Shown one piece after another: positions 43,593 to 54,850 of a stretch of 64,000 nt of DNA (its first letter is position 1; every line of letters starts with the position of its first letter). The notes under the pieces are model-generated. The model had not been told where the DNA came from and searched no databases. It worked only from the letters and a program-made list of their open reading frames with translations. The position numbers were made by a program, and so were the translations under genes. The DNA is from Acanthaster planci. Its lineage: Eukaryota; Echinodermata; Asteroidea; Valvatida; Acanthasteridae. The stretch spans positions 248,001-312,000 of the forward strand of contig NW_019091549.1 in NCBI RefSeq assembly GCF_001949145.1, given 5' to 3'.

Positions 43593-46500
43593 GTATACAG
43601 CCATAATTGCATAGAAGGTGCCCATTCTTCAAGCACATCAGTATTTATCTTGGATCAGTGTAGAGTGCGTCTGAGAGGGTAACCCAGAAAGCGAAGCCTA
43701 AAATGGGATTTTGCCTTGGAGAAAGATTCTCCTTGATATGTCAGGCCCTCCAAGTGACATTATCATGTAAGATGGCTGGCATAAGTGCAACTGAAGGCTT
43801 ACTGTATGCTTGAATTTAGTTGAAAATCCCACTCTCGATCAATCTGTTTTGCTGGCTGATTTTCCACTCATCCTTGTGAACCAGGCATTTATATATGTTG
43901 GTGATATGTTTTCAAACCCTTCATTGTTCTCCTGCAGATCTTTGAGATGATGGACGCCAAGGCCAGACAAGACTGCATCAAGGAGATCGACCTCCTAAAA
44001 GTGAGTATACTGAGAAGCAAGGTTTAAGCAAGTCGCCATCAATAATAATGGTCATAAAGATTAGAGAGTACATTTGCAATGCAGATATCCTATAACAGAA
44101 GCCATCAAGGAACTAAAGTATAATGGGCCTCCGTCATGAGGCCTAAAGAAGCTTTCCTAAAGACACAACATGTATCCACTCTCAGGAAAAACACAGCTTG
44201 TCCTTAACAACATATTGAAACACAGCAATCACATGGCCCAGTGACAAGGGAAGGAAAAGTCAGCAGAGCTACTCTTAAAGCAAATCTTGCGCAGTGGAAA
44301 CAAATCCATGTTGCACCCACCTTCAATCCATTCGCATCAGGATGACAAAGTGAGTCATTTCAATGTGATGAACTGGGTGTATTCCTTTAAATGCAGGTAT
44401 GGAATATGAATAAGTGAGAGAAAAATCCTATATTAACCACTTCCTACCAGGGAGCCCGGTTTGGGGCACTGTGTGTTTATACGCAGAGCCGGGGTGCCCA
44501 TACAAAAGACAGCCGGACAAAAGAGCTGGTCTGTGTAACAAAAGACTGTACTCGGAACAAAGGACCTGCTGCTGGGAATTGCCATCATTTTTCGCCTTCC
44601 ATTTTTGAAGGTAATCCGGCACTATTTTGAAACAGTATACCACTGTTTTGGGCATAGCGTGCCCACGGATTGGCACCGTGGACAAACGTGCTCCAGGGCC
44701 CCATTGGTGAGCGACACAGCGCCGCTGCTCGCTAATCCAGCCAAGTATGAAAAGACGCTACTGGCATTCACCAGAACAAAGGAAATTATGCAACACCACA
44801 CAATTCTGGGCGCTCTTTTACAGGGCTGCAGGCTTGGGTTGAATACTCGGGCATCAAAGAAGGTTGCCTGACAGATTAGAGTAGCCACCAGAGAGTCATT
44901 GGTGTGGGTGTAAACATCCAGTAAAATGAACACATAAATTTTTGAAGAATTTTGAAAACGGAAAATCTTGAATAGGTCCCGCCATCACATCCTGCTTAAG
45001 AGAAATCCACCCGGCAGGTAGTGGTTAAAAACAAATGCCTTGTTAGACATGTACATGCATTTTCACTGGTGCCCATTCATTTCACAAGCAATTATCGACT
45101 AAATGTTTTGCATGACATCACACACACACCATTTCCACTGACTGAATTCACACACATTGTCCACAGAAGCTCACCACACCAGATCTCATATTTTTTCTTG
45201 GAGGGTTTGCCTTTTCTCAAGCAGCTTGAGAAATAAGTCTGATGCAGTGCAGCTGCAGCACACTGCACAGGCGGAAACCAATTTTTTATTCTCGGTGGCC
45301 CCGCTGCAAGCTCGTAGTCAATATTGACAAATGATTTTCACTTTTTTTCCTCTCCGAATGGTAACAACACTATGTGTTTGTAGAGCTCTCCTTATGGTTC
45401 AAAGGCTGCTGTGTTCTGCATCACTCAATGTATGCCTTAGTAGCTGGAGTGGACCCTGGCACGCAATGTCATTTCCCCAAGGCACGCACCGTGACAGAGC
45501 ATTACGCTCGTTGGACACGTAGTTTTAACAACAACAAAAAAGCAGAGCGAAGCTTCATATATGCTTTGTCAAACTCATGTGTATCGTATTTGACAAATTG
45601 CTTTCCGGCCGTCTGTGTATTGCCACATGAAATTTTAAACACAGGTTGTATGAAAGAAACGTGAGGACGTGTGGGGCCAGCATTTTGATGAGATGCCTCA
45701 GTGTAGTAAGCCATAAATAACACTGGTCTACAGCCAAAATGCTTCCCAAACATGAGAGAAGTCAAACTTCACTACTTCTAGGTCACCCTGGATAGAAATG
45801 TTGCTTCCAATTGTTGACGGGCTCTAGTTTTCAAGATATTGTACTGCACTATACATTTACTAGTGTAAATGTATGGGAAAGAGCTACATGTAGGTTTACA
45901 ATTTATGCTACGTGTAAGTACACCATATACAATGTACATAGTACATAAACTGAACACTTATATATCTTGCAAAAAGTAGCCAATCAAAAATGTTCATTGT
46001 CACATTTGAATTCAGCACATCAAATTCATCATAAATAACACATTTTATCACTGAAGCAGACAGCAAACATTGTTGACCTGGGTAACAAATCTTTACACCA
46101 CATGTGTACAGACTCTGTATGTGTACATATACAGTTTCTGTATGCCGATTTCGTGCATGTACATTACTTGTGAATGCCCTACATCATCTTGGCTAAATGT
46201 CCAGCAGTACCTTTCTAAGGCTTTAGCTGTTAGCTGTTACATGATGCTAAACGGAATGTATGCACAAATTATCAGTGCAAACAGTCCAATGTAAACTTTG
46301 TAGTTGGTGTTTGTACCTCACTCCAGTACATCAATCCAGTTCTTTCTTTTTTTTTTATCTTTTCCAAACAGCAACTAAACCATCCCAATGTTATCATGTA
46401 CTTAGCATCTTTCATTGAAAACAACGAGCTGAATATTGTACTAGAATTAGCCGATGCAGGGGACCTGTCCAAGATGATCAAGGTGAGTTAATTTACTGGA

Positions 46501-49500
46501 TAAGTAACTTCAGCAGACTTTATAACAGCAGAACATATACAAATGCATACCTTGCCCTACAAATAAAAACATGGTACCTTTGTCGTCATCTGACAGCGAA
46601 ATTGCTCTGCTTGAATCGACAGCATTTCAAGAAGCAGAAACGTTTGATCCCGGAGAGGACAATTTGGAAGTATTTCGTGCAGCTGTGTAGCGCACTGGCA
46701 CACATGCATTCCCGCAGAGTAATGCACAGAGGTAAGCCTCGGGTCTGCAGAACACGTACTGGTACATGTTNNNNNNNNNNNNNNNNNNNNNNNNNNNNNN
46801 NNNNNNNNNNNNNNNNNNNNNNNNNNNNNNNNNNNNNNNNNNNNNNNNNNNNNNNNNNNNNNNNNNNNNNNNNNNNNNNNNNNNNNNNNNNNNNNNNNNN
46901 NNNNNNNNNNNNNNNNNNNNNNNNNNNNNNNNNNNNNNNNNNNNNNNNNNNNNNNNNNNNNNNNNNNNNNNNNNNNNNNNNNNNNNNNNNNNNNNNNNNN
47001 NNNNNNNNNNNNNNNNNNNNNNNNNNNNNNNNNNNNNNNNNNNNNNNNNNNNNNNNNNNNNNNNNNNNNNNNNNNNNNNNNNNNNNNNNNNNNNNNNNNN
47101 NNNNNNNNNNNNNNNNNNNNNNNNNNNNNNNNNNNNNNNNNNNNNNNNNNNNNNNNNNNNNNNNNNNNNNNNNNNNNNNNNNNNNNNNNNNNNNNNNNNN
47201 NNNNNNNNNNNNNNNNNNNNNNNNNNNNNNNNNNNNNNNNNNNNNNNNNNNNNNNNNNNNNNNNNNNNNNNNNNNNNNNNNNNNNNNNNNNNNNNNNNNN
47301 NNNNNNNNNNNNNNNNNNNNNNNNNNNNNNNNNNNNNNNNNNNNNNNNNNNNNNNNNNNNNNNNNNNNNNNNNNNNNNNNNNNNNNNNNNNNNNNNNNNN
47401 NNNNNNNNNNNNNNNNNNNNNNNNNNNNNNNNNNNNNNNNNNNNNNNNNNNNNNNNNNNNNNNNNNNNNNNNNNNNNNNNNNNNNNNNNNNATGGATGGC
47501 ACTCTCTTTCAGTTGTAAGACACCTCGGGGTAGGCCCTATGGATGGCACTTTCTTTCTGTTGTAAGACACCTTAGGTACGTGAGGTTTAAATGAATGCCC
47601 CCCAAAAAGTTGTATTTTCACAGGTTTCCTCACATTCCCACACAGTGGAGGATTCAAAACCTTTCTTGAAGAGGTACAAATGTAGATGTGGTGAGAAAAA
47701 AAGAAAAACAGTTTGGGTTGATCATTATCTTATGCCACGTTTTGCAGACATCAAGCCAGCCAATGTGTTCATCACGGCCACAGGTGTGGTCAAGCTGGGT
47801 GACCTGGGCCTGGGGCGGTTCTTCAGCTCCAAGACGACTGCCGCCCATTCCCTCGTCGGGACACCGTACTACATGTCTCCGGAACGCATCCATGAGACCG
47901 GCTACAACTTCAAGTCAGACATCTGGTCAATAGGTTGCCTGCTGTATGAGGTAGGTATTCCAAAAAAAGACAACTCTCAAAAATCAAATGTTTAAAAACT
48001 TTAATTGAGCTAATTTTTAATGTCCATCGACAAACAGTAACTTCTTAGTCATCCTTAAGAAGAAAAGTGAAAAATGTAGCTTTTTCATGCCACAGGAAAT
48101 TCTGAAAAGGAACTTTGCATTACACTGGGTACATTTTCATTATGTGGTGAACTTTCACAACAAAAGGGTTTTTAATTAATAAGAAATGTGCCTTCAAAAG
48201 AAAAGCCACATAAAGAAGTCGCTCTGATCAAGCATGGTGACATAATGGAAAGCTGTGCTCAAAGAAGGCTTCCTGTAAAAACTAGTAGACAAATAATAGT
48301 CTGTAGAGTAAGCATAGTGCCCTCTGGAGGCTATAGCTGGTTAGACAAACTAAAATCAGCAAAATAATGCATTGTGTCTTGTGGCTTTTGCAAGCTAATT
48401 TTCATGTGGTCAAATTATGTGGTATGGTATTATTATGATCACTGGTGACTCCAGTGCATGCATGCAAGGTGTCGTCCAAGAAATGGTGTAAGCATATGCC
48501 ATCCATTTCAAAAATTGAATGTCATTTGGCTGTGTGCCGAAGTGACATGGTTTCATGGCTTCAATAATGTTTTTAACGTTGGAATATTTGCTGTGGGTGA
48601 TCTGGGGATATGCCCCAGTGAGTGCGAGCAATTAACAGGAAGCTGGTGCCTCTTCAGAAATAAAGGGGTACTCATCCGCATATGTCAGTGCTCAGCGCTG
48701 TCAGCGTCTTCTTTAAATCAACTTGTACAGGTTAAATGCGTAGTTTATGTAAATCACACGTAGGCTGAATTATCAGAAAAAAGTGGCACAAACTCATGCT
48801 TAATTGCTTGTATAATACTGAAGAATATCTCTTGACTGCCAGAAGACAATGAAATTAACAGCATCATCAAGCTAAGTGTGCTCTTAAAAAACCTTGTGCA
48901 GTATGTACCGGTATGTTGTAAACACAGCCAGGTGACAGTTTGTTTGAAATGGACGGTATCTGCTTGTACCTTATATGGGGGACACACCGTACACTGTGGC
49001 ATTTAACGTGCATGAAAATATGCTTTGTGCCTAATGTTAATGTGTATGCATGCTTTCTTGTACTGGTATTAAACAGCAAGCTTTTGTTGAGTCCTCTTAG
49101 AATTCAGTCATTAATGGCAGATGCATGCATGCAATATTTCACCTCCTTGAGTGCACTGCCGTTAATTATTTGGCGGCGGCTTGTGGGCATATCTTTGAAA
49201 TGCTCATATAGTTGGAACGAAAGGCCTTGAATTGTAAAGTGTCGGTATCAAGTTTTGGTCAGGATGCTACATGGATTCTCAAAAGTGTCCTGTAGGCACG
49301 GCAGCTCACAAGCCAGGGGAGACTTTAAAAAGGGGGGACTGTGAGAGGAAATTACAATTTTAGAGTTGGGAGGAGAAACGGTCTTGGCAAACTCACACGG
49401 AGTCATGTACTGTCAGGGCTGAAATCCCAATTCAAATCTCGACCTCGGTGGGATTCGAACTCGGGCCACAGAGGTGAAAGGGATGGAACGAGCCACTATC

Positions 49501-52500
49501 CTAACCTGGCTCATGGAGGGGCATTAACACTTGTCATAGGCAAATGATTGAGGGTCAGATTTCCTTTGCTTCAAACAATTGGCCATTTGCTGCAGCTACA
49601 ATGTACTTTTCATCCAAGAGTGATAAGGGGTTAGTCATCTTGGGAGTCAGTCCCAACGAGAAACTTGACACTGCTTTGCCGAGCAATCCTACCCCCGATC
49701 GGTCTGAGTATTTTCCAAGGGTGTACGGTGCACTTTGTGAATGTACATGTACTTGCATGTCTGTGCTGTTGAGTTGAGGCATCGGATGAGCATTTGCTGT
49801 TACCCTGGAAGAGGTCGTTGGGGGAGAGAACAAGCGGTGACCTTTCTTTTGTTATTTCCCAATATTGGTTTGATACATTACATCCCAAAATATGTTCTGG
49901 AAGACTTTCTTGAAGATTGATTTCGCGTGCACAAAGAAAAACCCTCGTGTTCATTTTGTGCGGGGGGGGGGCTGTATTCGAGGAAGGGCTCATTGGAGTT
50001 CAACATTATGGGATGGGGTTGAATGGAGATAGTGACATAATGTGTTGTCATTTATATGTGACCTCCCATGGCATAATGAGAAACTTTCCCCAAAACCTTG
50101 TTATGAGTAATCGGCGCCTGAAGTTGTTAGACATGTACGTGAAAAATCATGCAAAATCGATGTTCAGTTTTTTTTAGATTTTTAGGTACATGTAGGTTAG
50201 GTGTCAAAGATTTCCTCTAGCAATGCCATTTGTGCCAGAAAATCAAGCGAAGGTGATAAAAAGGAGGATTTCTGGAGTGTGTTTGTTTCAATCTTTTCTC
50301 AAATTTATAGTGTTTACTTTTTACATGATGAAATTTTATCCATATTCAGAGCACGACTGTTGTGTCTGTGTAAAGTTTGGTATTGTTGGAAAGGGCTTTC
50401 CTTAGAGAGCCTACTTATAGCTGTGACATCACTGACTAGATGACCGCTAGTCTGTACCAGACCTAAACAGAGATGTAAAACTCTTCTCTGTTACGTTGAA
50501 AGGCTGTGTCTCATTCATGAGCTATGCCTACATAAGCAAAAAGGAGCTACATGATTGGCTCTCCACGTAACTACATGTATAGTCACTTGGAAACGCAATA
50601 AAACTGCGTGGGCAAAAGCGAGCAGTTTGATTGGTCGCCTGTTATTCTAATGTTTGGCGGGGTCAGCATTTTTTACTTGGATACGTTTCAAGTGTTTCAT
50701 TCGTTCAATCAGCATGCATTACACACGCACGAAAAAAGATACTTTTTCTGTAGCACAACTATACATGTACATAGACGTACACACACGAAAACAATGCTTT
50801 GTGCATGTACACGGTGCGCTACACCATCATTGGCATGGTGTACATGTACTATGATGTACTATGCCCAGATGTATTACCATCACTAAGCTGAATACTTGCA
50901 ATTTTTGACTGCCCAAAAGGGACAACCCTGCCTGACTTTTACGCCAAGTTCAGCTGGAATTATGTATTTTATCTTATCACTGTATTGCACCCTTGTCCTC
51001 CGCTCAAGACAAGGCTTGTCGGCTTGTGAGACATAAGCATCAACATGTGCATGTACATTGAAAAGATTGAAAGTACTGAAGGCAAGATCTGATGCCTTGG
51101 CTACGCGACAGCTTTCTGAAGTGCCGAAATTTTAGGTTAGCAAAGAATATGACTCTTACTTGTCAATATAGAAAGGTTGATGTTTGACTGAATAAACTTA
51201 CATTAACTTCTTATTCCTCTATGTTAAGAGGTACTGCAAATTTTATTATGAAAACGGAATGTTCCGAAATCTAGAGACAAAGTTGGGAGGCAGTGTCAAC
51301 ATCAGCCCGTCCGATGTCAACAGAAATTCATGAAAAGGAAACTCCACTGCCATTTCTCCTTTTCCAAACAAAATAACAAAATAACTTCCAGGAAACAATG
51401 TTTGAAGACATTCTTTCAGTGTACTTGGTATTTCGTGGTAATAGCTGCCCATAAATATAATGTTACTGTGGTCATTTAGATCGAGAGTGATTATGGAGCT
51501 CACACAACACTCTCGTGGCTAATGTTTGCAGCTTGGTGCGTGCTCTTTTTTCAGTTTGACCTCAATGATGTTGGCTACGAGTATAAATGTGGTGTCATTG
51601 GAAAGCCCATTCCTTTATCTTTATTCTCACACGCATATACACTGTATCTCAAAAGTCATAAATGGGGATCATTCTTTATTATGCTATGGTAGGTCACATA
51701 CTTATGGACATGTACACTGTTTTCGTACATTTTGCGTTTTGTTATGGTTTTTTTTTTATTCTTTAATTTTGTTGAATGCTTGTGAAACCCCATGCAAATG
51801 CAGCACCACCAGATGGGTGGACAGGTGCACACTATCAACCTGTATGCTAGTTTTAACACCTACCGGTATCTTAGCAGCACACCCAGAAAATAGACACTCG
51901 TTGTATGTGTGCATGTTTCACACTTAGCCAAAACTTGTCACTCTCCAATTCACCTTCCAGCAAAAACCTTCCAGACCAAAGGGGCTTGAGTCGAGGGATG
52001 GTGTACAAACCTTTGACCCATCATTCCTTTGATCGGGTTTTAATGTCAGATGTGTTCACTGTGGGTGTGATTTTTGTAATTGTGTCAGTGACATGTACAT
52101 GTAATATGTATACCTCAGTTTTTGTGGACAAATTTGTAAGCATTAAATTAAGAGGAATAGACTCACAGTAGCTTCACTGGTATGCTGACCTTGGCCTTCT
52201 CTTTAACACCAGTGATGGCATTTTTCACATTCAAAATGAGAATATTGACAACCAATAGTGAGAAAAATTGCCAAACCTGCACCCAGTTGTCCACTTTTTT
52301 AATTGAAAATAAAAATCACGGTCATAAGTGTAAGAAAGATTTCAAGAACTTGTTTTTAGATATAAACAGAAAATTCTAGTGCAGTTTGGGAAATGGGAAA
52401 AATATTTTTCAAAATTTTAAAGAGTTTCAAGATATTAGTTTTTATTAAATCGGAAAAAAGGGGCAAGGTTTGAAGTACCGGTATAATTGCCCCAGAAGAG

Positions 52501-54850
52501 GAGGGATTTACTTGGATTGATATTGGCTGTCTTTCATTCATGCTGCACGTCAGTGAGAACCTAGACCAAGATTGAAATTCTAACATTTGCCAGCTCTGTC
52601 AGCAAGTTGAAGTAACTGGCTTGCCACACAGGCAGATTTCTCCCCGAGCCTAAAAGCATGGCTTTCAGGTCCCTGTAGAGTGCACTGCATGGGATTTCTC
52701 CAAGCATGTTTATCCAAAGGGGCCCGCGGAATTCGGAATGGAATCAGCATTTTTCTTTTCATTTGTTTATTTTTCTTTACATCCCCCCCTTTTCTCCTCC
52801 CCCCTGGATTCACTCCATTGCTTCAATTTCGATTTCATTTTCCCAATCCAATTGCCATATGGCCTGACTTTCCTTAAATGTCCTCATCCCTTGCATCTGG
52901 TCGATTTCCTTTTAATCCCTCTCCCGCTTGCTGTCATTAATCCCATCCTATCCCATCTCCCCACCCCCCCATCTTCCGCCTAACACCATCATCGGATCCT
53001 CTTATCTCCACCCTGCATCTGTCAATGCTGCCTCATCCCATTTGCTTGTACCCTCCCCGCATCATCATCATCGTTCATCATCGTCCCCACGGTAAACCTC
53101 ACCTGCCCCCGACGCCTCTATAGATGGCCGCTTTGCAATCACCCTTCTATGGGGACAAGATGAACTTATACTCTCTGTGCAAGAAAATCGAGCAGTGCGA
53201 TTACCCCCCACTACCATCCGATATCTACTCACATGAGGTAAGCGCATGTGGTATGTCTGGCGTGCTTAATAATGGTCTAACAACTGTGGTGGCGGTCCCG
53301 TGTCGTAGAGCCCACCAAGCGAGTTGGAAACTCACTTAGTGCATTCATCATGGCATGGTGACCTGCCTCAATCCATACAGTGTATCACCTTGGTCATGAA
53401 CACCAGCCATACTCAGTTTGATGCAGTAAGCAATTCCACTCTGCTTGCATGCGCTACGAAAAGGGACCCCGTTATCATTTGGTTTGGGCCGCATTGTTTT
53501 GCTGAGCAAAAGTTTGCCCCTACATGTCAAAGAAAATCTCAAAGGCACTTCTCATTCAGATATCGTCAGAGGTACTGTTTATTTATAGTGCGATAAAAAG
53601 GTAATAGTGTCTTTGACATGTGTGAAGCAAAATTTTGACCTTGGCCAAGCTGGCAGCCCGTGACCTCTGACCTCAGGTCAGGAAGTTTCCTTGTGTGTGT
53701 TGACTCTTCTCTATCCTGTACCAAATCTTGTGTGGTTGTCGCTCTGCCCTTGATCGGTCGGTCCCGCAACCCTAGATGGCAGCCCTTGACTCGCCGTTTT
53801 ATAGCGAGGGCCTGGATTTGTGGACGCTGTGCGAGAAGATTGACAAATGTGAATATCCTCCCCTGCCTTCCTATTTCTCCAACTGTGTAAGTATCGTCTC
53901 CTCTGCCAATGCCGGCCCCACCTGGATTGTTAGGCACAATGTTGGGGCTTATGGAGAGGAAGTTGAATTTCTGAATGATGATGGTATTCCTTACTGCCTG
54001 GTCATAAATGAAAAACTTGCACTGTGATGTCATGCATACTTGCAGTGCATAATAGTGCACAATTTATGTTTCTGGGTTTGTTTTTCAGTCATGATCACTT
54101 CTTGGTTTTCTTCATTCATTTTTTTGTCAAATGGGCAAAGGTATAAAATGGTTAAGATTTTTCCCTGTGCAGTTCAAATCAGTTTATGTAAGGCTGCTTT
54201 TGGACATGGAAAGATGGACAATTTCTGAATAGTTTCAAAATGGTTCTTCAGACTGTGAGGGGTGACTACCATGAAGAGTAAGTTGATTTTCACAGGAATT
54301 GTTGGCGATGGCGGCTTCATCAAACTTTTGTGGAAAGTAGATTGATTAGTTTAGTCGTCTCTTAGTTTTTCCATTTTGTCCAGCCTACTGGACAAACGCT
54401 GCACATCATGTCTCTGTGTTGGGCTCTCTTGCTCTCATTGTCTCTTTGTTCATCACCTTTCAGATGCTGGTTTGAGACATATATGTACATGCACATGTAC
54501 ACTGTACCTGTAGGGTGTGTCTGTGTGTTGAGACTTTTCTTCTAAACATATGGTCCTTAAACATACATGTATATTCTTTACATTGTATCCGAGCACTTAT
54601 CTGATCAGCAGTTGACAAGGTCAGTGCTGAAATTGAGTTTTGAATTGGAAGGACAAACACAGCGAAGGATAAATTTACATGCGTCGAAGTGACAGCCATC
54701 ATTAATTTCAACTTTCTTTTTTTTCTCCTCCAATATCAGCTGCGGACTCTCGTGCAGCTGTGCATCCAGCCCAATCCAGATGATCGACCGGACATTGACT
54801 ACGTCCACACCAAGGCCCAAGAGAACCACACCGCCTCCCTCGGAGTATGA
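43425..54850 (+). CDS. NEK7: NEK6/NEK7-type serine/threonine kinase (complete, with a duplicated exon)
   Basis: Exons 43425-43592, 43938-44000, 46372-46482, 46623-46731, 47748-47950, then either 53124-53237 (A) or 53776-53886 (B), then 54740-54850, join in phase to 292 (A) or 291 (B) residues; human NEK7 is 302 from memory. Seen motifs: glycine loop [12 protein letters not shown] (residues 30-41), VALKK lysine (53/54), HRD 149-151, DLG 169-171 (the NEK6/7 form of DFG), activation loop with Ser185 in [13 protein letters not shown], and SPE. Tyr87 (VIMYLASF) corresponds to the autoinhibitory Tyr97 of human NEK7. NEK6/7 act downstream of NEK9 in mitotic spindle assembly; mammalian NEK7 also binds NLRP3. 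The short N-terminus does not decide between NEK6 and NEK7, so this may be the single pre-duplication orthologue. A 721-bp assembly gap lies in the fourth intron. Confidence 0.96.
43938..44000 (+). CDS. NEK7: NEK6/7 exon 2 (alpha-C region)
   Basis: The acceptor is tgttctcctgcag and the donor is CTAAAA|gtgagt. It encodes [20 protein letters not shown] plus K, including the alpha-C glutamate of KEIDLL that pairs with the catalytic lysine. Phase 0 on both sides, 63 bases. Confidence 0.95.
44433..45028 (+). mobile_element. TTAA-flanked inverted-repeat element, 596 bp (copy 2)
   Basis: It starts TTAACCACTTCCTACCAGGG and ends GGCAGGTAGTGGTTAA, with TTAA on both sides. It is the same family as 16040-16617 but in the opposite orientation, as shown by GGGCTGCAGGCTTGGGTTGA near 44820 against the complementary stretch near 16220. 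Likely a non-autonomous piggyBac-like MITE in kinase intron 2. Confidence 0.8.
46372..46482 (+). CDS. NEK7: NEK6/7 exon 3
   Basis: The acceptor is tcttttccaaacag and the donor is ATCAAG|gtgagt. It encodes [20 protein letters not shown] then [17 protein letters not shown], covering beta4-beta5, the hinge (ELADAGDL) and the regulatory tyrosine of IMYLASF. Phase 0 on both sides, 111 bases. Confidence 0.96.
46623..46731 (+). CDS. NEK7: NEK6/7 exon 4
   Basis: The acceptor is cttgaatcgacag and the donor is CACAGAG|gtaagc. It encodes [20 protein letters not shown] then [16 protein letters not shown], ending with the G of the catalytic Asp codon of HRD. The Asp codon is split G|AC over the intron that contains the assembly gap. 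Confidence 0.95.
46771..47491. other. assembly gap (721 N)
   Basis: A run of undetermined bases lies inside kinase intron 4. The flanking exons join in phase, so no coding exon need be missing. A 47-bp tandem repeat abuts the right side and may be the reason for the gap. The gap length may be an estimate. Confidence 0.98.
47492..47578 (+). repeat. 47-bp tandem repeat at the gap edge
   Basis: ATGGATGGCACTCTCTTTCA begins one unit at 47492 and ATGGATGGCACTTTCTTTCT the next at 47539. Both continue GTTGTAAGACACCT. Nearly two units are visible and more probably lie within the gap. Confidence 0.85.
47748..47950 (+). CDS. NEK7: NEK6/7 exon 5 (catalytic and activation loops)
   Basis: The acceptor is ccacgttttgcag and the donor is CTGTATGAG|gtaggt. 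It encodes [58 protein letters not shown] and [10 protein letters not shown]. It ends in phase 0, exactly where either of the two alternative exons can attach. No residue of the catalytic core is missing. Confidence 0.97.
49430..49505 (-). repeat. tRNA-like SINE head in kinase intron 5
   Basis: On the minus strand, TAGGATAGTGGCTCG (A-box-like) is followed by GAGTTCGAATCCCACC (B-box). Surrounding sequence extends the repeat to about 49390. Translated forwards it gives the WDSNSGH type of spurious peptide often seen from SINEs. Confidence 0.6.
52755..53123 (+). promoter_or_regulatory. about 370-base pyrimidine-rich tract before alternative exon A
   Basis: The stretch is strikingly poor in purines, with runs such as ACATCCCCCCCTTTTCTCCT, TCCCATCCTATCCCATCTCC and repeated CATCATCATC, up to the acceptor gacgcctctatag. 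This is far longer than a normal polypyrimidine tract. Such tracts can bind PTB- or PCBP-type splicing regulators, so a role in choosing between exons A and B is plausible but inferred. Confidence 0.5.
53124..53237 (+). CDS. NEK7: NEK6/7 alternative exon 6A (canonical-like)
   Basis: The acceptor is gcctctatag and the donor is CATGAG|gtaagc, 114 bases, phase 0 in and out. It encodes [20 protein letters not shown] then [18 protein letters not shown]. This is nearly the vertebrate NEK6/7 sequence for the helix F-G segment. It attaches between [10 protein letters not shown] and LRTLVQLC. The conserved acid of PPLPSD (Asp251, human Asp261) is present. Confidence 0.95.
53776..53886 (+). CDS. NEK7: NEK6/7 alternative exon 6B (diverged duplicate)
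   Basis: The acceptor is tcccgcaaccctag and the donor is AACTGT|gtaagt, 111 bases, phase 0 in and out, no stop. It encodes [20 protein letters not shown] then [17 protein letters not shown]. About 21 of 37 positions equal exon A and most others are conservative (D/E, K/E, L/M, Y/W). It is one residue shorter and lacks the acidic residues of SDIYSHE. An open frame, both splice sites and conserved structural residues indicate a maintained alternative exon, not a pseudoexon. Confidence 0.9.
54740..54850 (+). CDS. NEK7: NEK6/7 last coding exon
   Basis: The acceptor is ctcctccaatatcag. It encodes [20 protein letters not shown] then [16 protein letters not shown] and a TGA at 54848-54850. The DDRPDI arginine is the conserved kinase subdomain XI residue. 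Phase 0 fits both exon 6A and 6B. Confidence 0.96.
   Translation: MRTLVQLCIQPNPDDRPDIDYVHTKAQENHTASLGV

Larger units (their letters stand above)
47951..53123 (+). other. kinase intron 5 (about 5.2 kb)
   Basis: No additional exon recognised. It contains a tRNA-like SINE head on the minus strand at 49430-49505, TACATGTA palindromes (for example 49743, 50762, 50838, 52093) and ends in a very long pyrimidine-rich tract from about 52755. Confidence 0.6.

Noticed and set aside
46557-47657. Several 250-366-codon frames
   Set aside because: They owe their length to the N gap.
53124-53126. ATG at the start of exon 6A (and at 53776 in 6B) as a translation start
   Set aside because: Both directly follow a splice acceptor, and the Met is conserved inside the kinase domain (LLYE-MAAL).
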